Program-made: the position numbers and the translations under genes
Notes under the pieces: model-generated
Databases searched by the model: none
What the model was told of the DNA's origin: nothing
What the model saw: only the letters and a program-made list of their open reading frames with translations
Assembly: GCA_016858145.1 (NCBI GenBank)
Contig: JAEHOE010000137.1
Location: 248,001 to 312,000, forward strand
Direction: 5' to 3'
Length of the DNA stretch: 64,000 bases
Source: Edaphochlamys debaryana
Lineage: Eukaryota; Chlorophyta; Chlorophyceae; Chlamydomonadales
Part shown: positions 12,365 through 23,176 of the stretch, piece after piece
Layout: every line of letters begins with the position of its first letter
How positions within the stretch are numbered: position 1 is the stretch's first letter

Positions 12365-14450
12365 ATGAACGAGCTTGAGGTCCGTTCCGCTGCTTTGGTA
12401 GTGCTCTTTAGCATGAGTCCCCTGCAGCCTCTGACTCGGTGCTGTGCGCCCAGGTCGAGCGTCAAATCGAGCAGATGGTGCGGTTCATCAAGCAGGAGGC
12501 GGAGGAGAAGGCCACGGAGATTAAGGTCTCCGCTGAGGAGGCAAGTCGGCCTCGTGGCAGCTGCTCCAGAAGGGTTCTCACGGTTGGAGCGTCCACAATC
12601 ACTCTGCGCGCTGACCCGGGTTACCTGCATGTGCACCTACAGGAGTTCAACCTGGAGAAGCTGCAGCTTCTAGAGCAGGAGAAGGCTAAGATTAGGAAGG
12701 AGTATGAGCGCAAGGAGGGCCAGGTGGACGTCAAGAAGAAGATGTGAGTGCGCAGGCTCGGCTGCTGGCCTGGCGCGCCCAGTTGCCGAGGGACACGCCC
12801 TGAAGCTGTATCTGGTGTTGCCGCAGCGAGTACTCGAAGCAGCTGAACGAGATGCGCCTGAAGGTGCTGACCGCCAAGGAGGGCGCAATTCAGGAGATTC
12901 TCCAGGACGCGAAGGCACGTCTGCGGGACGTGTCTAAGAACCCCGCCTCGTACAAGAAGCTCCTGCAGGACCTGCTCGTGCAGGTGTGGCGCCTCGCGGG
13001 GAGGGCGGGGGAGAACGCGGGGGAAAGTGGGGTGCCGGACTGGCGCGCACGTGACCGTTGTGGGTTGGGCGGCTGGGCCTACTACGGCCTCTCAGGCAAC
13101 CCACGTCAAGTGACACGCCTTCTCTCAAGGGGCAGGGCGGAATGTCCTGTTACCGTTCTGTCAACGCCTAACTTTGCCCGGGCGCAGGGCGTGGCAGTGC
13201 TTGCCTGGCCCCTGCGGCCACACGGCGTGACCCAACAGACTCCCGGCCCGCTTGCCCCACTCCCGCAGGCCATGCGCAAGCTGAACGAGCCCAAGACCAC
13301 GGTCCGTTGCCGACAGGTGCGAGGAGTGGCCTCCCTACTCACCGGGGCGCAGCAGCGTATGCAGGGCGGAGACCCCGTGGTCGTCACCCCCCCGCATCCC
13401 CCATCCACCTCAGCAACAAACACCCCCATCCACCATGAGCCTATGGCTAAACACTCCAGCTGTCAGCGTCCCACCGGAACAGCACCCCATGCCCACCACT
13501 GCCATCGCAGCGCCCCGCTCTGCCACACCGCACGGCTCTCCAACTCTCCTCTCCCGCCCGCCCTCCCCGCCCAGGTGGACCTGATGCTGGTCAAGGAGGT
13601 GGTGGACCCCGCCCGCAAGGCCTACACGGCCATGTTCGGAGTGGAGGCCCCCGCTGTGGCCGTGGACCAGGCCAACTTCCTGGCGCCGCCCCCCACCGAC
13701 TCGGACGACGTGGAGTCGTGGTGGGTTCCCGTATCCGCGCGGGGAGGCAGTGGGCAGGGCTGGCGGAGGGGTGGCGGTTGGAGGTTGGGAACGCAGGGAG
13801 GCTTGCGCGTCTGGCTGACACGGCGGACCGCGGGGATGAGCGGAACGGGGCTGCGGCACTGCTGTGCTGCTGCCAGAAAAGCGAAGGGGCGATGCATGCC
13901 CGTCGTCGTGGCGCTGCCTGGCGCTGCCGCAAGCTGTGCGGGACCTTGAGAAGGTCACCCCTTGTTTTGTTGAGTAGCTGTCGGGGCTCCGCTCCTGTCT
14001 CTGAACCCCCCCCCCCGCCGGTCCCCGCCCTCCTGCCTGTCCTCGCGCAGCTGCGGCGGCATCGTGCTGTTCTCGGGCGACGGCCGCATCACCTGCAACA
14101 ACACCCTGGACGACCGCCTCAAGATCTCCTACCAGGTGGGGGGTGGGCTGCTGGAGGCCGGCCGTCGTGCTGCAGCAGCAGGCAACTCCGTGAACCGGGG
14201 CCGCTCTCGACCTGCAGAGAGGCATCGCCGCCTGCTACCGGCACATCGCGGCAGGCCTCCGCTCCGCGCACGTGCTGTTGCGATTTTGTCCCTAGGTGCA
14301 GGCCCTCGTCATGTTGCGATACGTGCTCCAGCTCGGGCCTAAACCCTCGCCCCCCTCCCTGCCGTTCCCCCTCCCCCCTCCCGCCCCCAGGCCAACCTGC
14401 CCACCGTGCGTGCCAAGCTGTTCGGAGTGGTCGCCAAGGGCCAGCACTGA
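12365..14450 (+). CDS. ATPvE: V-type H+-ATPase subunit E
   Basis: Eight exons: 12365-12379, 12454-12540, 12643-12743, 12827-12983, 13270-13317, 13575-13720, 14051-14135, 14391-14450; 232 residues, the usual length. Subunit E is a peripheral-stalk protein tying the V1 catalytic head to V0 in the vacuolar/acidocalcisome proton pump. The match runs end to end: VERQIEQMVRFIKQEAEEKA, then EFNLEKLQLLEQEKAKIRKE (long coiled coil), EYSKQLNEMRLKVL, and the globular C-terminal part (VDLMLVKEVVDPARKAY; GGIVLFSGDGRITCNNTLD). Exon 1 codes only MNELE. Intron 2 has a GC donor (GAG/GCAAGT at 12541); it is 102 nt and free of in-frame stops, so retention would add 34 residues rather than truncate. A plus-strand TGTAA at 14892-14896 is a plausible poly(A) signal. 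Confidence 0.96.
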
Positions 14451-14835
14451 GCGGCCTCGCAGCGCGGGCTGGCGCACAGCAGCGGCGGCGCACGGCGGGA
14501 GCCAGCGCAGCAGCGGCTGGGGACGGAGGATGCGGGAGGCTTTTGTGGACATAAGGCGGAGGAACGCAGCTGTAGCGATGTACGCTGCATGCGTGCGGGT
14601 CAGGGGACTTAGCTGCCGTCGCTGCCGAATGGCGGCGTGCACGGACGGAAGCACTTGGGGGTGCGTGTGGGTTTGACGGACGGCGGATTGGGGGATTGAC
14701 TACGAGCGCGCGTGCTGAGGAAATCTCGCCGCCTGGCGGCATGAGCCGTATGTGAAACCGGACACAGAAGGATCGAAGAGGCTGGTGGTGGTCTAAACTA
14801 CCCACCGTGAAGTGGACGCATGACGGGGGGCATCC

Positions 14836-15200
14836 GTGCACAACTCTTGTGCAATGATTTGGGACTCGCATGAGTACGGCTACCTTGCAACTGTAAGCGC
14901 CGGAAAGGTTGAGACCCTGCGTTGTGTCTGCCAGGATATATACATGACGGCTGCCACTGCTTGGTGCGGGAGCAGTCGACGCAAGGATGGGCAGCAGGAA
15001 GGCATGATTAAACTATTCATGTGCGCCCCGCCGGGGATACCACGGCCAGGCTCGTACCTGCCGTGGGATCCCCGGCGGCCCACCCGTACATGTCTTCCCC
15101 CGAGCCTCATAACTGAGCTTGGGGTCATACAGTGGAGCTCTTCCCTTGCAACTACATACCTCACACTGCTTGCAACGCGTATGCGGCCTAGCTCCGGCGG
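14836..15200 (+). repeat. Duplicated 5' flank of U-box copy A, with long hairpin
   Basis: This flank resembles 20652-21036, upstream of copy B. Shared words include CTTGAGTACGGCTAC-like and GGTTGAGACCCT stretches, and the leader just before the ATG. Inside is an inverted repeat, arms 15029-15045 and 15061-15077, pairing at 16 of 17 positions around a 15-nt loop that can itself pair (CCAGG/CCTG). The arms lie upstream of the start codon and may be in the promoter or 5' UTR. Confidence 0.6.
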
Positions 15201-18200
15201 ATGAGCGGCTCTGCAGAGCCATGCCCGCGGCGTCGCGACGCGCTCTCGACGCTTGCCAGCGTCGCGTGCGAATGCAAGGAAGCTGCGACCGAGGTCCCGG
15301 CGATCCGGGGCGGCGACAGCGAGGCTCTTGAGCGGGCGCTGAAGGGCCTAGAGGAGGGCCTGTTTGCTGCCACCGGTGACGCGGAGGCTGGCCCTGACCT
15401 TACGCAGGTACATAATACGATAGGCTGTGTTTGTCACTGCTCACCAAGCTGGCTGCGAATGGCTCAAGCCCGCTGCCGCTGCCCTTGTTTCGTGTTTGCC
15501 TCTGTTCCATGCAGAGGCTGGGAGCTGCCCTGGCGCCGTGGCGGGAGCTGCTGCAGGCCTCTCAGCGCGTCTCATCCCCGACAACAGTCCTGCTGGTGTC
15601 AGGTGGGCGCCAGGCCAGGCCGCTCCATTGCTTGCCCTCCGTCAAACCCTCCCTCGCCGCACTCGCCCTCGTTGCGTGCACTGACCTCTCCATGCATCGC
15701 CCGCCCTGCTGGCGCAGCTCCGTCCGCTACGTGCACTGACGCTTCACCCGCCCCACTTGCCACAGGGCCCCTGCTGGGCAGGCTCCGCGCTTCCCTCGCG
15801 GAGGTGGGCTCGGCCCTGCAGGAGCTGGGAACCAGCTTGGGCGTCGCCAGCCCGCACGGCACCGCACTCGCCGAGTCCGGCACCCCGCTCGCGGCCCTGC
15901 CGCTGCCCGGTTTGGAGCAGCGGGCATCGCAGGCGGCGCAGCTGGGCAGCTGGCTGGAGGAGGCCAGCAGGCGCCTGGGCGGGCTCGAGGCCCCGGACAC
16001 ACACGCGGATGCGTGGCGCACGGTGCGGAGCGCTCTGGAGAGAGAGGGCGTGCCCGAAGCGACACTGGAGCACTCCGAGGTGGGACGTAGGGGGGCGCAG
16101 GGGTAGGCCAGCGGTCTCGCTTCGTGAACGCGGCTCATTGCTGTGCTCGCTCGTGCCTCCCCTGCGTGTTGCAGGCCCGGACACGCATCGCGCAAGGCCT
16201 GTACGACCTCCGCTACGCGGAACCTCCCCTCACGCCGGAAGAGGTCCAGTCGGCAGCCACGCTCGCAGCGTGCCTCCTGCCTCCGCCGCCCGCCTCTGGA
16301 GGCGCCTCATGCAGCACCGCGAACGGGCCGTCCGCGGTCCCCGCCGCCCGGCCCTCACAGTCGACCGTGCCTGTGCCGGTCGTCCCCGCAGCGGCCCCGG
16401 CACGCGCACCCCCCGCCGCGGCCTCCTCGGCTCCCGCCGCGGCCCCCACAGTTCGGCCCCCAGGGTCCTCGTCACTGCCGGTGCCCGTACAGTTCGTCTG
16501 CGCCAAAACACTGGTGCGGCGGAGCAGGTGTCTCACGTCAACCCCCGCAAGCGCTTGACTTGCCGCCCCTGCGGCGCTTCACTTCGCCCCCGTCTCCGCC
16601 AGTACGGGGCTCGTGCCCCCATGCCCCTGCCGCAACTCCTCCCCCCCTCCCCACAGGAGCTGATGCGTGACCCCGTAACCACCGACCTGGGCACCACGTA
16701 CGAGCGGGAGGTCATCGAGGACTGGCTCCGAAACCACGACACGGACCCCGAGGTGCGCTGTTGCTGCCTATGAGCTGCCGTTCATTACCAGCTCGCTGCT
16801 TTATCAACTCTTTGCCCCCTGTGTTGGCGTGTTGCGCTTACAAGACCCTGCAGCAACTCCCCAACAAGACGCTAACAGCCAACCGGGCCCTCAAGGTGCG
16901 TGCTAGCAGCCAGGTGGCTAGATGAGATAAGTATGAGGTGAGCTAAGGAAGGTGCCTAGGCGTTTAGCTACCCGGCTGACCCATTGCCCTCGACAGAGCG
17001 CCATTGAGGAGTGGCTGGCGGCCAACGGTCTGACGTACGACAGCTCCGAGCACGGCAACGGGGCCTCGCCACCCGCCGTGAAGGTGCGTTCTCATCCTTG
17101 TCCCGGCACTCCTGTGCGTGCGTGTTCATTCTCCTTGGCGTGGGTGCAGCGGCGGTGCTAGCTGTGGTTCGTGCAGATACGTTCGAATGCTGATTGCTTC
17201 ATTCGCACGCAGGAGCAGGCCGGTGTCGGCGTCCGCCCCAGCAACGCGGCGGCGGGTGGCCCCCGCAACGCGGCAGCGAGCGGCTCAGAGCAACCGGTGG
17301 TGAGATTTTTCGCAACGTAACCCTCAAGGCGGCAAGCATGTCAATAGCTCGAGTTTGATCACTGCTTGCTTGCGATTGCATGCGCGCGCAGATCCGGGTG
17401 CTGGACTACGTCATCGCCGCTCCACAACACTGGACAGCCGGCAACGCTGCGCATGGGCCCCTGGAGCCGGGAAAGTACGGCATCGTGATCTGGGACGACC
17501 TCACGGACTTCAAACCCCTCAAGGTGAGCATGGTTATCTACTCCTACACGGCTGCACGTTTACCCTTGACCCTCGCCGTGGTCTCACTGTGCCAGGTCCG
17601 CGCTCTGCACGCGCCGTATGACACGTGGGCGTACGACAGGGCAGCGCTGCAGCGCGTGCCCGCCAACGCCGTCCCCCCAGAGCAGCGGCTGGAGATTCCC
17701 CCGCAGCCACCGGGATCGGGAGTGCCGGTGCTGCCGTTCACGGCCAGGACAGGTGCGGAACGAAGGCCTCCTGCTTGCTTGGTTAGATCCCCTGACCTCC
17801 CAGGCCCCCTACCTCCTCCCCATGCCCCTCCCCAGGCCTGCTGGTGCGCCGCGGCTACGACTGGCTGAAACCCCACGACCGGAACGGACTGGAGGGAGAG
17901 GTGAGTGTGGGGTCGGGGGGGCCTCAAAGGTGGAGCCTTGCTGAGGGCAGGGCGTGGATGGCCTACAGCCAGCAGGGCGGGACCGGGGAGAACAGCGTAG
18001 GCTGGCTTCACCCGGCGGCACAGGTCCGGGAAATCATGCATGCCTGCAACGCCCGTTTTGCCACGCATCTTGCAGACCGGGATGCTGATGAGCCCGGCCG
18101 CCCGCGGCACGCGTTGGTTTGTCCTCTGGGCCAACGGCGGCGAGGGTACGTACTCCGTGGGCCACGACAACAAGTTCGAGCTACAGCACCTGCAGGTGGG

Positions 18201-20262
18201 GGCTAAGAGCTCGCAGGGGCAGGGGCAGGGGCCATGTTAGGGTATGTAACTAAGCGAGGGGCGAGGGACGGCGGCCCCCAAGCTTGACCACCCCACTGAC
18301 TGCTCGCTTGACGACCCCACGGCCTGGTTCTTGCAGTTCGCCTACCCCCCGAGCGGAGGAGGCCAGGGCGGCGGCGGCGGAGGGAGCGGCGGCGCCGAGG
18401 TCTGGGGCAGAGAGGCCTGGCACAGCTTTGACGGGTCCCACGTCGTGCGGCGGGGCGACCCGGTCACTGCGGAGACCGCTCAGGTGAGGAGGGGTGCCTG
18501 GGAGCTGCGGGGGGAGCGGGAGCGCGGGACTACGAGGCGGGAACATCCTCGTGCAGATCAAAGCTGGCACCAGACCTTCCTACCCGACTTTGCCATTCAC
18601 CCTCCTCCCTGCCCTTGCCCTCGCTCAGGCCCGCATGCCCGTCACACGAGGCATGACGTGGCAGTGGGGCGCGCGGGACGGCGAGGGAATGGTGGGCGAG
18701 CTGGTGCGCCCAACCGAGGTCGAGGGCAACACGGGTGTGCGCTGGGAGGTATGTTCCTAGCTGGCTACTGACGCGCACACCGGCACCGTGGGTGGTGCGC
18801 TGCGCAACGCGATTCGCCCGCGGTATGAAGGACGCCGCCGTGTCTCAAACTGTGTTGTGTGCTTTGGCAGGTCCGGTGGGCGGACGGCAGCAGGCACCGC
18901 AACTACCGCGTCGGGCGGCGTGGTGTTCTCGACTGGGCGGACCTGGAGGTCAGTGCGCGTGGTCGGATGGGCATGACCATGCCACTAGTAAAGGGGTCGC
19001 CTACGGACGCACTCGCTCGGCCAAGGCATCGGCATTCGAACCTTTTTGATGCTGTCGTATTGCAACCCCCCTGCAAACCCCGTGCAGGTGGCCATGTACG
19101 AGCGGAATCGGGAAGCCGGCGAGATGCTCCCATGGACCCCTGTGGAGCTGGTGCAGGACTACCAGAGCTTCTCCAACGCCAGAGACGGGCCCCTGCGTCC
19201 GGGCACGGACTGCGGACTGGTGTTGCGGTGCGGTCGTCGGCAGCGTCTCTTGGTGCGTGGCGCCGGGGTCGGACGGGGGCGGGCCTAGCTGGCTGGGTGC
19301 TTACTAAGCACGTACGCGTCTGATGCGCATGCGGAGAACCGAGCTTGCAATGGCTGTCGGGTGCGCCCTTGCCTGATGACAGGTCCTGCACATTGCCACG
19401 GGCTTCGAGTGGTGGTGAGTACGTACCATGGACAGATAGAGCACGGGCGTTAACGGCAGGAGGACGGTAGGGGCCCTGGCGACGCTAGCTAGCTAGTGGC
19501 TGGTGAGTAAGCTACAAGTCTACATCTTGTGGACGACCTCATAGTCCCGGCCACCTGTGCCCACTCGCTTTCCCGGCGCTGCCCCGTCACATGCGATGTG
19601 AGACGTCCCGCCGCCTTTCCCCGCGAATGCCCGCAGGTACGACCGCGCCGCCCTGCGCCCCATCCCGCCCAGCCTCGCCGTGGACCGGCACCCGGAGCAC
19701 CTGAGGCTGAACCGGCTCGGCCAGGTGGCCTTCCCGGGCCGCCCCGGGAGAAGCGGCGGCCACAATGGCCGGCCGGCCGAGCGGGTCTACTACTGCGGGG
19801 CGGAGGGCCGCCGCCGGTGCAGGTATGGTACGGCAAGGGAGGGGAGGGGCGGGGGCAGATGGGACGGCAGGGTTGGGGAGGGGAAGGGGATAGATACCGG
19901 GGTACAAGGTGCCGTCAGCAAGGCGTGACGGGCGGTCATGTCCCCTAAATGGCCCGTTAATTGGTCGTTTGGCCTCCAGGTGCGGGCTGTGCGGCGATAG
20001 CCGCTGCGGCCCGCGTGGAGGCTGCCCCTGTGCCCCATGCGTTGGGCTGCCGGAGCGGCGGGCGGCAGAAGCGGTGGCGGCGGCGGCGGGGGCGCCGGCG
20101 GGGGCGCGGGCGGGGGCGCGGGCGGGAGTGGTGCACACGGGTGCTCGCGCGGGACAGGCGGGAGGCAAGGAAGCCAGCGACGGCGGCCCAGGGCTGGGGA
20201 AGATCATCGGCGCCGCTGCAGCTGTGGTGCTCGGCTTCGTCGTCATCCGTCGTGTGGCTTGA
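15201..20262 (+). CDS. U-box protein with MIB/HERC2-like repeats, Cys-rich knot and C-terminal anchor (copy A)
   Basis: Nineteen exons: 15201-15407, 15515-15602, 15766-16079, 16175-16513, 16657-16752, 16845-16895, 16997-17083, 17213-17299, 17392-17523, 17596-17752, 17836-17900, 18076-18195, 18337-18483, 18629-18748, 18871-18948, 19088-19252, 19383-19414, 19637-19822, 19980-20262; about 917 residues. Order: helical N-domain (1-203); low-complexity linker; U-box (about 310-385: FVCAKTL, ELMRDPVTTDLGTTYERE, LPNKTLTANRALK, SAIEEWL). Next come two modules of pattern GPLxPGxxG...WxYDRAAL, like Mib repeats, around two MIB/HERC2-like modules (RRGYDW...GEGTYSVG; TRGMTWQWG...RHRNYRVG). A Cys knot (CGPRGGCPCAPC) and a hydrophobic last 20 residues (KIIGAAAAVVLGFVVIRRVA) follow. 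U-boxes recruit E2 enzymes, so ubiquitin ligase activity is inferred; substrates are unknown. Copies B-D have matching exon lengths. Confidence 0.75.
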
Positions 20263-20651
20263 TCGATGACGTGATGCAGGGCTTGGGGCGAGCTTAGGGC
20301 TTTCCTTGTTGCCAGTTTTGGCAGTTCGATGGAGCGGGCTGCCTTGTACTTATGACGGCGGCAGGCGGATTGAAGCAATGGACAGGCCTTGGGGGTCGCG
20401 TGGACGAAGCATGGGGCGAACCCCTAGGCGAACTGCCAGGTGCGGGCAGGGGCTGCGGCTATTGCGTAGGGGAGGGGCGTGGTGGCACAAGAGGGGCACA
20501 CGAATGCTGTGGGTGGCTGGCGCATAAGAGCCGCTGTCAGCCCTCAGCCGCAGCAGATGTGTAGGGGCAAGCAGCCATGGGACGGCGTACCTTTACAAGC
20601 GGGGTACATGGGAGTGGTGGACTAGTCGATGGACTAGAGGTAAGCGCCAGG
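20263..20651. other. Intergenic, copy A to copy B
   Basis: About 390 bp after the copy A stop. No gene was seen. It should contain the copy A 3' UTR; no TGTAA was spotted. Confidence 0.4.
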
Positions 20652-21036
20652 TGCACAGCTGTGGTACAATGATTGCGAACTCGCTTGAGTACGGCTACGG
20701 TAAGGGTTGAGACCCTCCGTCGTGATTCCACGTACGACGACAGGCATGCCGGTGCCGGATGCCGGTGGGCGGAATCGGGCGGAAGCAGCTTGAGCCGAAG
20801 CCGAAGGGAGAGGCTAGGGGGGCGTATGCAGTCAACGCAAGGATGGGCAAGCAGCGGAAGGCACCACGATCTCCTCTTGAGCTCCCCGCCGGGGATATCA
20901 CGGTCGCACTCGTACCCGCCGTGGTATCCACGGCGACCCGGCCGTACATGTTTTTCCCGCCGCGATACTGCAGACCCCTTTCCTTGCGACTACATACTTG
21001 GCACTACATAGCGACACGTGCGTGGTGTAACTCCGG
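20652..21036 (+). repeat. Duplicated 5' flank of U-box copy B, with hairpin
   Basis: Counterpart of 14836-15200. The inverted repeat is kept, arms 20887-20903 and 20919-20935, pairing at about 15 of 17 positions. The last ~20 bases before the ATG and the first codons are almost identical to copy A, marking a recent duplication that included the upstream region. Confidence 0.55.
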
Positions 21037-22879
21037 ATGAGCGGCTCTGCAGAGCCATGCCCGCGGCTTCGCAACGCGCTCTCGACGCTTGCCAGCATCG
21101 CGTGCGAATGCAAGGAAGCTGCGACCGAGGTCCCGGCGATCCAGGGTAGCGACAGCGAGACTTTTGAGCGGGCGTTGAAGGGCCTCGAGGAGGGCCTGCT
21201 CGCTGCTGCCGAGGACGCGGAGGCTGGCGAGCATGCTTCCCCTGAGCTTACGCAGGTGTGCGCGTGCGTGCCCGTTTCCGGTCGCGCGGGGCGTTGGGAC
21301 GATGGAAAGCCCAGGGAAGACATGCATCAGAACAGAGCCCCAGAGCAGTGCCGGCAGGAGCCCAAGGGATACCGTCCAGGCCACTTGGCACTCCACGATG
21401 ATTTGAGGTGCTGCTCATAGCATGAATCACAGGGGATAGCGGAAGGTCCAAAGTCGGTGAACGGGTTCGTGCCAATACCCCGAGGGGCAGCAGCGGTTCT
21501 TTTGCACATTAAAATCTGTGTGCACATTACACCGATTAAGCACCATTGGAGCCGCTCGATTCGCTCTCACAGGCGTCGTGCTCTCCCCCACATCGCGACT
21601 CGCGAGGCCAGAAGGATGGCCCGGCAAATCGCGCTGCAGCTACATCCAGCAAATTGCTTCAACAATGCCGGAACTTTGCCGATGTGCTGCCGACGATGCA
21701 CGAACCCGCCCGGGTTTGAAAGGCCACGCGCCCTGCTCCCCTCATGCAGCGTCTGGGTGCCGCTCTGGCATTGTGCCTGGAGCACCTGAAAGGCTTTCGG
21801 GGGGCCTCGTCACCGCCTGCGGTCCTGGTGGTGTCGGGTAAGCATTGGGAGAGCCGCGGTAGGGCGCCGCCCTTTGACCCGTGAAGTTGCCCTGCACCGC
21901 TGCACTGCCCTTCTGGTGCGGCTCTGATTCGTCCGTCCGCTCACCCGCCGCATCGCCTCTTCACTTGCTACAGGGCCCCTGCTGAGTAGGCTCCGCGCTT
22001 CCCTCGCGGAGGTGGGCGTAGCTCTGCAGGATCTGGGAGCCGGCATGGGCCCCGCCAGCCTGCACGGCGCCGCGCTCAGCCTGTGCGGCACCCAGCTCGC
22101 CGCCCTGCCGCTGCCCGGTCTGGAGCTGCGGGCATCGCAGGCGGCGGAGCTGAGCAGCTGGCTGGAGGAGGCCAGCAGGCGCCCGGGCGGGCTCGAGGCC
22201 CCGGACACGCACGCGGATGCGTGGCGCATGATCCGGGGTGCGCTGGAGAGCGCAGGCGTGCCCAAAGCGACCCTGGAGGACGCCGAGGTGGGACGGAGGG
22301 GTTCTTGGTTCAGGCTTGTACGTGGCCCGTGGGGAGGAGGAAACCCTGCAGTCACTAGCCGAGAAGCTGTGCGCGCTCGTGTCTACCCTGCGTGTTGCAG
22401 GCCCGGACACGCATCGCGCAAGACCTCTACGACCTCAGTGATGTGGTACCTCCCCTCACGTCGGAAGAGGTTCAGGCTTCCCAGACGCTCGCCGCGTACC
22501 TCATGCCTCCGCCGCCCGCATCTGGAGGCCCCTCACAGAGCACTACTCCCACAGCGTTCTTATGCGCCATCACCAAGGCAAGATGGAGCAGGCAACCGGA
22601 GCGCGCCGTTTCTCGATGTATGGCTTCTTCCTTGTACTTCTTTTGGGCCCCCGCCCGCACGGGCCTCGTGTTTCCTTACACCTGCCGCACCTTCGCCCCT
22701 CCCTCTCGACAGGAGTTGATGCGTGATCCCGAGGTTAACGCCCTGGGCTTGACGCACGAGCGGGAGCACATTGAGGCCTGGCTCCAGAACCACGACACGG
22801 ACCCGCAGGTTCGCCTTTGAAACTGACCTCAAGCGAATATAATCCTGCCCACATGTGTCTAAGGCAAAGCTATTTCCTT

Positions 22880-22919
22880 CTTGATTGCTCTGTCGCGTCC
22901 GGCCAACCGGACCTTTAAG
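22880..22919 (+). pseudogene. Fossil U-box exon in copy B
   Basis: The stretch ending GGCCAACCGGACCTTTAAG matches the end of the 51-nt U-box exon of copy A (AGCCAACCGGGCCCTCAAG). It is followed by ATGTCG where copy A has the donor GTGCGT, so it can no longer be spliced normally. Confidence 0.6.
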
Positions 22920-23032
22920 ATGTCGCAACATACGATGACCTTGAGGGAGCTTACCCTTGCTCATTATCCCCCACGCAGGAGCAGGCCGGTGCATCTGGCG
23001 GCGGTCCCTACATTGACGCGGCGGCGGCGAGC

Positions 23033-23176
23033 GACCCCAGCGGCGCGGCGGTGGGCGACCCCAGCGGCGCGGCGGTGGGCGACCCCAGCGGCGCGGCGGT
23101 AGGCGACCCCAGCGGCGCGGCGGTGGGCGACCCCAGCGGCGCGGTGGTGGGCGACCCCAGCGGCGCGACGGCGAGT
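23033..23176 (+). repeat. 24-nt coding minisatellite in copy B linker
   Basis: Six tandem units of about 24 nt, each coding DPSGAAVG or a close variant (the last diverged), lie in the exon between the U-box remnant and the first MIB-repeat-like module. The equivalent exon of copy A is 87 nt and lacks the expansion; here it is 237 nt, still a multiple of three. Confidence 0.85.

Noticed and set aside
12541..12642. Treating the in-frame V-ATPase E stretch as coding
   Set aside because: It is open through 34 codons but interrupts a heptad-conserved region that is contiguous in all subunit E proteins, and it has a GCAAGT donor and a CTACAG acceptor. Intron retention remains possible as a minor form.
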